A DNA stretch of 40,108 bases, from contig NW_003140830.1 of assembly GCF_000003605.2 (NCBI RefSeq), positions 120,381 to 160,488 of the forward strand, read 5' to 3'. The number at the start of each line of letters is the position of its first letter. The stretch's first letter is position 1. Below, in pieces: positions 34,201 through 40,108 of this stretch. The notes beneath the pieces are model-generated. The model had not been told where the DNA came from and ran no database searches. It worked only from the letters and a program-made list of their open reading frames with translations. Position numbers and translations under genes: made by a program. This DNA comes from Saccoglossus kowalevskii. Its lineage: Eukaryota > Hemichordata > Enteropneusta > Harrimaniidae.

Positions 34201-36506
34201 TACAACTTTTATGGGGCTGTTCATATAATGACTTGTTTTACTATTGCTGTGTTTTCAGACTGCTAGAGGCATTGATGCGGAAAAGGTTAATCTTGTCATC
34301 AACCTGGATGTACCATTTGATTCTAAGACATACTTACACCGTATTGGTAGAGCTGGTAGATTTGGAACTCAAGGTATAGCAGTCACTTATGCAGCACATG
34401 GCACAGAAGAACAACATTTAAGGGCGATTGAGAAAGAATGTTTCATATCCATGAAACCATTGCCAGGTATTGTTTTAAACAAACTAATTGCCAAGTTTAA
34501 CCTTTTCACCACCAGTTCCCTCTTTTCATGACAAATTCACAAAATAGTCCTGTCTATAGTCTGCACTTTACGTCAGAAGATTTGGACCAAAATGGCCAAA
34601 TTGTTTTAGTAAAAACTCCAAAATTAGGGTTCATTTCCAGAAATATTGAAGAATATAAGAAAAAAGTGCTGAAAAATTTAGGCGAGAAAGTCTGGTGGAG
34701 AAAAAGTTAAAGAGTTAGCTGTTATTTAAGTTGTATTAATTTGAAGTTATTGATATCCGGTATTTGGTAGCAAATAAAACTTTTCAGGAGAAAATTACAA
34801 AAGTAATCGCAAATCATAGTTATGAATTAACACGCTTCGATGAAAATTTTCACAATGATTTTTGGGCAATAACAGTTAGTATATCTGTGTATTTGTTCCA
34901 AGATTTCCGTGATTGCTATAACAGTGCTTATAGTTTTGGTATAATTATATTTCTAGCTTCATTGCTACACATCTAAATGTTTGGTATATATCAATCAACT
35001 TTTTTACGTGATAATAAAGGAATTTGATTTTTTTTCCTTGTAGACATTATCAGCAGTAATTTGATTCAACAGGAGCATGGTAATTTCACACAGTCTCAAT
35101 CAGTGCCTCAATCTACACCACAGATCAATGGCAATTTACAAGAATTTACTCTGAGTGGGCAGACATCGAGTAAAACTGATGCTAACAATGCTTCTGTTAT
35201 AACAAAGAGTTTAGATGTCAAAGAAAACATGATGAACAAAAAGGAACACTGTAACTCGATCAGAAAGGCCACATCAGTTGCAAAAAAAGATGATGATAAT
35301 AAGTCTGTATGTGGTTCTAAATCTCATAAATGCTGCTGGATTGGCCAAAGAAATGTATCTGATAACTTAGTTACAACAGCTGAATTTAGTTGTCAGACAG
35401 AGCGTATCAGAGATTATGACTACTTAGGTATCGGCAAAATACAACCAGTGTCCATGTGCAGAGTAAATAAAGTTCCAAAAATGAAGATCACTTATGAAAA
35501 TGCACTAAAGGACTTTGAGGATTTCTTAGTGACTGATGACACAAATGTAGAAAGTTGGATGAGATTTTATGTAGATGATGATTGTAAAGACCAATTTGAA
35601 GCATTGCCGTTGGAAAAAAAGGATCCCAAGTGTAGTACTGATATAAATGCTGATATACAGGATGCTGCCATCATAGAACAAGGTGTGGACATTGCCTTAG
35701 ACTCTTTTGATGGGCATACAAATGTAGCTGATACTGTGATTGTAAAACCAATATGTGATTCTAACAATGCTTTGTTAGATGAGGAAATAATTTTCAAACA
35801 GACTAACAATGAAACATTACAGTATTATCTCGAAGATCCTGCACAACATGGAAGTGTTCAATCAAAGGATGTGGTGAGTGAGGAATCACTTCATCGAGAT
35901 GATGAGATGCATGTTGAACTGTCATTTAGGGACTTGAAAATAAGTGAAGAATGCTCAACACTCAATTCTGAAAGTTTAAAAGCAGAGGATGAGGAAGATG
36001 AAACCTCAGTTGTAAGTGAAGTTAGTGAAAGTGATGAGACACAGACAGAGACGGAAGATGAGGATGATATTGAAGAGGAAGACACTAGTGATGATGATGA
36101 TGAAGAAGAATATGATGATGAGGAAGAGGAGGAGGAGGAAGAAGAAGAAGAATCCTATAAACTAAACTCCCATCCACATGCCTCACCTCAAGTGTGGGAA
36201 GATGCTAACTATAGGGGGTATAACAATCATACTAAGTGTGCAAGTCACGAAATGTATCCATACTATGCAAATTATCCTGCCAATGATTATCACCCAAGCT
36301 CACAAAACGCGGGACTGTATTCAAATGATAGAGCACAACATTTGTATAACCAAGCTTCTTACATGCATCATTATGGTACCCCACCGCCTCTGCCGCCGCC
36401 GCCACCACCTCCTCCACAGTGGAATCATGTTATAAATTCAGCTGACTGGTACAATGAGTATTGGTATCAGACATGGCTGTATTGGTACAACTATCCAAGG
36501 CAATAA
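28240..36506 (+). CDS. DDX20: DDX20 / Gemin3, DEAD-box helicase of the SMN complex
   Basis: Coding exons 28240-28429, 31062-31325, 31719-31830, 32635-32777, 32946-33084, 33607-33748, 34259-34466 and 35044-36506 join in frame to 886 aa (human 824). All helicase motifs are present: Q motif GFEKPSPIQ (44-52), I AKSGTGKT (69-76), Ia PTREIA, GG, TPGR, II DEAD (174-177), III SAT (205-207), V STDLTARGID (327-336), [10 protein letters not shown] (357-364). The extended [20 protein letters not shown] and [12 protein letters not shown] stretches identify DDX20. It works in the SMN complex, which loads Sm rings on snRNAs. The last exon holds the whole low-complexity C-terminal half: an acidic run (about 710-770), a proline run (about 846-858), and a tail of W/Y residues (868-886). 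The start is the first ATG, after AAATAGGA. Confidence 0.96.
28700..28750. mobile_element. MITE fragment in DDX20 intron 1
   Basis: TAAAGGGCGGCTCCGCAATC, then CCAGGGATTGC and ATCATGGGA, parallel TTAAAGGGGAACCGCTCAAT, CCATGGATTGC and ATCATGGGA at 26674-26722. Only one end was recognised. Confidence 0.45.
28850..29954. other. Part of DDX20 intron 1, no feature seen
   Basis: AT-rich intron sequence. Short open frames on both strands show no recognisable protein. No snoRNA boxes could be paired by eye. Confidence 0.5.
29957..30065 (+). mobile_element. 5'-truncated retroinsertion with poly(A) and 13-bp target duplication
   Basis: AAACATTTGTGCC occurs at 29957-29969 and again at 30053-30065. Between the two lies an 83-bp insert that ends in AATAAA (30026-30031) and then, about 20 bases on, an A run directly abutting the second repeat. 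This is the signature of LINE-mediated target-primed reverse transcription. The insert, with GTAAAGTGCTTATGTAAATT before the signal, resembles a LINE 3' tail but could be the 3' end of an mRNA. Too short to assign. Confidence 0.8.
32385..32580. repeat. Local tandem duplication in DDX20 intron 3
   Basis: GCCACCATGGATTGA..., AACTAAAAGAGTATCA and AAATATGAATATACAAATCA blocks occur twice in the same order (from about 32395 and about 32480). The second unit carries an extra segment of about 29 bp, TTTACATACAAATGAAATGC and following. Intronic, no sign of function. Confidence 0.85.
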
Positions 36507-36990
36507 GGTTTTCCCCTCAGTGTGGCTGTTAGTTTTGACACAAATACTAATAAGAAAAGTCGCACTACATATTTCTTGGTATAAAAATATGTAAAGTTTC
36601 TATAATATATCCAGTATGAATAAGTTAATTTATGTATCAGTATTCTGATTAAAATATGGATTACAGATGGTTTAAATAAAAATGAATTTATGCTTATGTA
36701 TCTTTGTTAACCAGTGTGAACTCCTGACCAAGTTAGATTTTGGTGTATATTTTTCATAATATTGGTGAAAATGTGGTTTTATAATGGTTTCCTATGGTTA
36801 CTTTAACTCTAGTAATTTGTATCCAATTGGTTTTCAATCTTGGATATTTGTTCATCTGTATGGCATCTAGATCAACAACATACATTTTGGGATACCTTGC
36901 ATATATACACAAGATACAAACGAAAATATAAATTCATGTACTACTATATAGACCCAGATATTTTGACCGATTTACCGATAGTTCAAATTT
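36507..36990. other. DDX20 3' UTR and flank
   Basis: AT-rich sequence after the DDX20 stop. The likely polyadenylation signal is at 36675-36680; beyond it nothing was recognised up to the tandem repeat. Confidence 0.6.
36675..36680 (+). promoter_or_regulatory. Polyadenylation signal, DDX20
   Basis: AATAAA, 168 bases after the DDX20 stop codon, the first canonical hexamer in this strand. A 3' UTR of about 190 nt would result. Confidence 0.6.
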
Positions 36991-37770
36991 CACACATACA
37001 CGTGACGTCATATCAAGCATGCACACATGCTGTCTGTCTGTATGTATGTATGTATGTTTGTCACATTTTTTTGTTCCAGAGTTATCTCAAGAACCACTAA
37101 TGGAACTTTGTACATAGATGCTCTGAACTAATGCGCAGATTTTAACAGTTTTGGGTGAAAATCCATGCATATTAATTAGCTAATTTGCTTAATGATTTTT
37201 GGCTTTTCCTCTGATATCTCAAGTACTAATCATCACATTTCAATGACACTTGGGACATAGATGCTGGAGGCCTATGCAGAGACCTGATTAGTTTTGGGGT
37301 AAATTATTGTGCATATTAATTATCTAATTTGCATATCTAACCACTTTTCAACTTTCACACTTATATCTCAAGTACTATCATCATATTTCAATAACATTTG
37401 CTCTAACAAATGCTCTAAGACAATTGACAGACCTGATTAATTTGGGGTTAAAATCGCTACATATTAATTACCTTATTTGCATAATTAAATCAATTTTAAT
37501 TTTTCACACTGATGTCTACAGTATTAATTATTCCATTTCAATGAAACTTGGTATGTAGATGCTCTAGAACAATGTGCAAACCTGATTAGTGTTGGGTAAA
37601 AATCTGTTCATATTATTTCAGTAATTAGCATAATAATTTATAATTTTTCACATTTCAATGGTACATAGCTGGTCTGTTACATTGCGCAGACCTTATTAGT
37701 TTTACACTCAAGTCTGTTCATATTACCTGATTTACATAATTAATTTTTTCATCAATATCTCAATTTTTAA
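36990..37770. repeat. Degenerate ~146-bp tandem repeat
   Basis: CATATTAATT-type blocks start at 37168, 37312, 37460, 37609 and 37719 (spacings 144, 148, 149, 110). Each is followed by a TAATTTGCATAAT-like segment, a TATCTCAAGTACTA block and an ATTTCAATGA-ACTTGG-ACATAGATGCTC block. A (TGTC)/(TGTA) microsatellite at about 37030-37060 lies in the first, partial unit. Units are well diverged, implying an old satellite-like array. No coding potential. Confidence 0.8.
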
Positions 37771-38629
37771 TGTGTCTCCAATACTCTCAGCACAGGAGAG
37801 TTCTTTCTAAGCTTTCTTTGATTCATACCTGTTTCTAAATAACCTTAACTGACTCCACTTTGTATCCTGTCTGTAATGCGAGTATTATGTACGGACTATT
37901 AAATGAAGGAATCTCACAACTGACTCCGGTTTTTATCATCCTTGTCATACATGTGTCTATCAGAATAAATGCTGCAAGAACGAAAGAAATCTCCTCCAGT
38001 TGAAAACAAAGCATACTAAATCTGTAAATAATCAATGAATGTTTAAAGCAAGTCACCATGGATCATATTAGGCTTGGAAACTCATAATTTTTGAGAAAGT
38101 TTGTCATAATCGCATGAGAATGTTCATAGGTTTATTGTGTACAATCATGAAGCTATTGTCCCACGACAATAAGATGGATTTTTTTGTTTGTTTTGCAGTC
38201 ATTTATAATATTGCCAAAATGACAACTTTCAACTTAAAATGCTACAAAGATTTTTTTTTTAAATTATGCCGGTGCCCCTATGCAAGAAACAAAATGGCCA
38301 CTGAGTCAATAATGCCAAAAAAAAACAACTTTACATGCATCAGGCACTCAGCATATAAAACCATCAAACCTGCTTAAGTGTTTCTGAAAAAAGTTCAAAA
38401 TAACAAAAAATGGCCGACAGTTAGACATCATTGATAAGATCACAAAATTGATGCATGTGCTTGTTCCAGATAAGGTACAAGTTAGCTGAACTTTGAGGGA
38501 TCCTTGAGATGCAGGGATCTCTGAGTTACGCAAGTACCCAGTTTCATGTAATAGTAATTGTGATAATATTGCTACACATGGATCATGTGTACATGCACTA
38601 TCATCCCTGACATGCAAAACGTCTGGAGG
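37771..38629. other. Intergenic, no feature seen
   Basis: AT-rich sequence with scattered AAAATGGCC phrases (38292, 38408), which may be weak remnants of the 'GGCCATTTT' repeat. No gene supported. Confidence 0.45.
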
Positions 38630-38762
38630 TTAAAGCGCGGTGGTCGTCGCGCAGCGCGTGTTTGAATTTCATGTAAATAAACAATGTATTTTACACGCGT
38701 TGTATACGTCGCTATGAGTCCCATATCGAACAGGACGCGGCACGACGACTGTCGCCCTTTAA
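38630..38762. mobile_element. 133-bp MITE with TTAA ends and GC-rich TIRs
   Basis: TTAAAGCGCGGTGGTCGTCG at the left faces, inverted, TTAAAGGGCGACAGTCGTCG at the right. The element begins and ends in TTAA (38630-38633, 38759-38762). Its high GC content at both ends contrasts with the AT-rich flanks. It shares the TTAAAG terminus and a GTCGTC block with the MITE at 19481-19636, suggesting one superfamily with TTAA target choice. Confidence 0.75.
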
Positions 38763-40108
38763 TAGCTCATATAACCTGACAAAAACATATTCCAAAAAAA
38801 ATGTTTATAATCGAGTCAACACTCGTCATTTTACACAGTAATTTTCAATATGTCCAAGATAGTCCCTATACCGGGGTAATAGTCTCCCATAATATAACCA
38901 AGAACTTTAAATAATTATTCAAAACCTTACATCGGAGCTCCTTCCCTGACATGCAAGGATATTACAATGTAATTTATACCTATGTAGCAAGTTTCAATGA
39001 AATTTATGCAAATTAAGTAATTATTCTAATTTGACCCATGATCGTGGCGTCACACTATTGTATTGAGCAGCCATTATTTGGGAGAATTATCTCCAGACCA
39101 AAACAGAGGGAATTCTAGAAATCCCTCCAATACTCGCGGTATTGTCTACTTGACTTAACATCTATCTGTCTTTGATCTGAAATTTAAATTGCAACTTCTT
39201 CCTCAATTTAAAAAAAAAAGACTTTTCTTTTTCTAGTGACAAAACCCCAGACACAAACTTATCTCCTTTGAATATCTACGCCATGGATAATCCCACTCTA
39301 CTGACTGAGCTAGGCCTTTGATCACCCATGCATGTATCAATCAGGATCTTTTTCTGCTCATCACTCCTTTGTCTACACAATAAAAAGTTACGTAACACAC
39401 TTATGCAGCAATATTCAGACAGACAATATGTAAATTTAAACAGCATCTGATACTGAAATGGATCAGTGATTTCTAGTAATCCCTCTCATTGTGCTATTTC
39501 AAGAGAGCTGAGAAATCAAATTTTATTGAAATCATGCTTGAGGTATCTGTGGTATCCTAAAACACTTGTGTACACATTTTTATTGAAATCTCTTAAATGG
39601 TTTTAAATGAAACTGTTGAAAATGTGCTACTGGGTAATTGTATGCAATTTATACAAGTGCAGATTTCAATCCAAAACTGGCCAACATTTCAGAGCATCTG
39701 TGTACCAAGATTCATTGAAAAATGATGATATTGACAAGCTAACCCTAAAGAGGCTAGCTCAGTATACTTCACATGTAAATGAAAGATGCTGGACTGACCA
39801 TGACAGACAATCTTCCTAGGCTTTACTAGAAGATCCACATTAGCATACAGCAGAGCTAAAAATAGTCACAAACCATTTGGCTTTGTCATGTTTCTAAAAA
39901 TGCCATAAAAAATGCCGAGTGGTTATGACATACAATCTGAATATTTCATACAACTCAGCAACCAGTCTTAATCTGGCATCGAAGGGGATTGAGAATTCCA
40001 TGTAATTACAAACAAGACACACTCCATCCCATTAGTGGAACAGCTAATTTACACAGATTATATACACTAAAACTGTTAACTTCAGTTTTGGCACAATTGA
40101 CATAAACA
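38763..40108. other. Intergenic right end, no gene recognised
   Basis: AT-rich. A 70-codon open frame at 39607-39819 (+) has mixed composition but no recognisable motif and no convincing splice context. It is left unannotated as a gene. Confidence 0.5.

Noticed and set aside
34528-34976. Open frames following DDX20 exon 7
   Set aside because: They lie in the last DDX20 intron; the donor at 34467 and acceptor ending at 35043 give the conserved PLPDIISSNL join, so these are intronic.
39607-39819. 70-codon open frame near the right end
   Set aside because: The composition is somewhat protein-like, but there is no recognised domain and no clear splice sites, so it is not called as a gene.

Overview
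This is animal nuclear DNA: AT-rich, intron-rich, single-copy protein genes split by GT-AG introns, and many small transposon relics. Proteins resemble vertebrate orthologues closely, which suggests a slowly evolving invertebrate; a marine deuterostome such as a hemichordate is plausible but cannot be settled from the sequence. No prokaryotic features, tRNA, rRNA or CRISPR array were seen.

Layout: TIMMDC1, a mitochondrial complex I assembly factor, lies on the + strand (1050-5814, seven coding exons, 245 aa). A repeat-rich stretch follows (5.8-12.4 kb): a 512-bp inverted-repeat transposon with a 9-bp target duplication, a dispersed 'GGCCATTTT' repeat, and a composite of 157-bp satellite units in both orientations. 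Two complete tandem twinfilin genes then lie head-to-tail on the - strand: copy A (12421-16835, 336 aa) and copy B (22492-27800, 341 aa), each with nine coding exons at matching positions. Copy B stands head-to-head with DDX20/Gemin3 on the + strand (28240-36506, eight coding exons, 886 aa), sharing a 439-bp likely bidirectional promoter. The last 3.6 kb holds a satellite-like tandem repeat and a small MITE.

The three gene types do separate housekeeping jobs: respiratory complex assembly, actin monomer and barbed-end control, and SMN-complex snRNP assembly. No shared pathway is evident. The most interesting points are the twinfilin duplication and its mosaic divergence (exon 7 almost identical, exon 6 strongly diverged), a GC-AG intron kept in both copies, and, in both copies, a ~101-bp tandem repeat that repeatedly copies the start of exon 8 together with its 3' splice site. 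No wholly new system was found; the evidence supports ordinary genes plus several transposons and repeat families that I cannot name.
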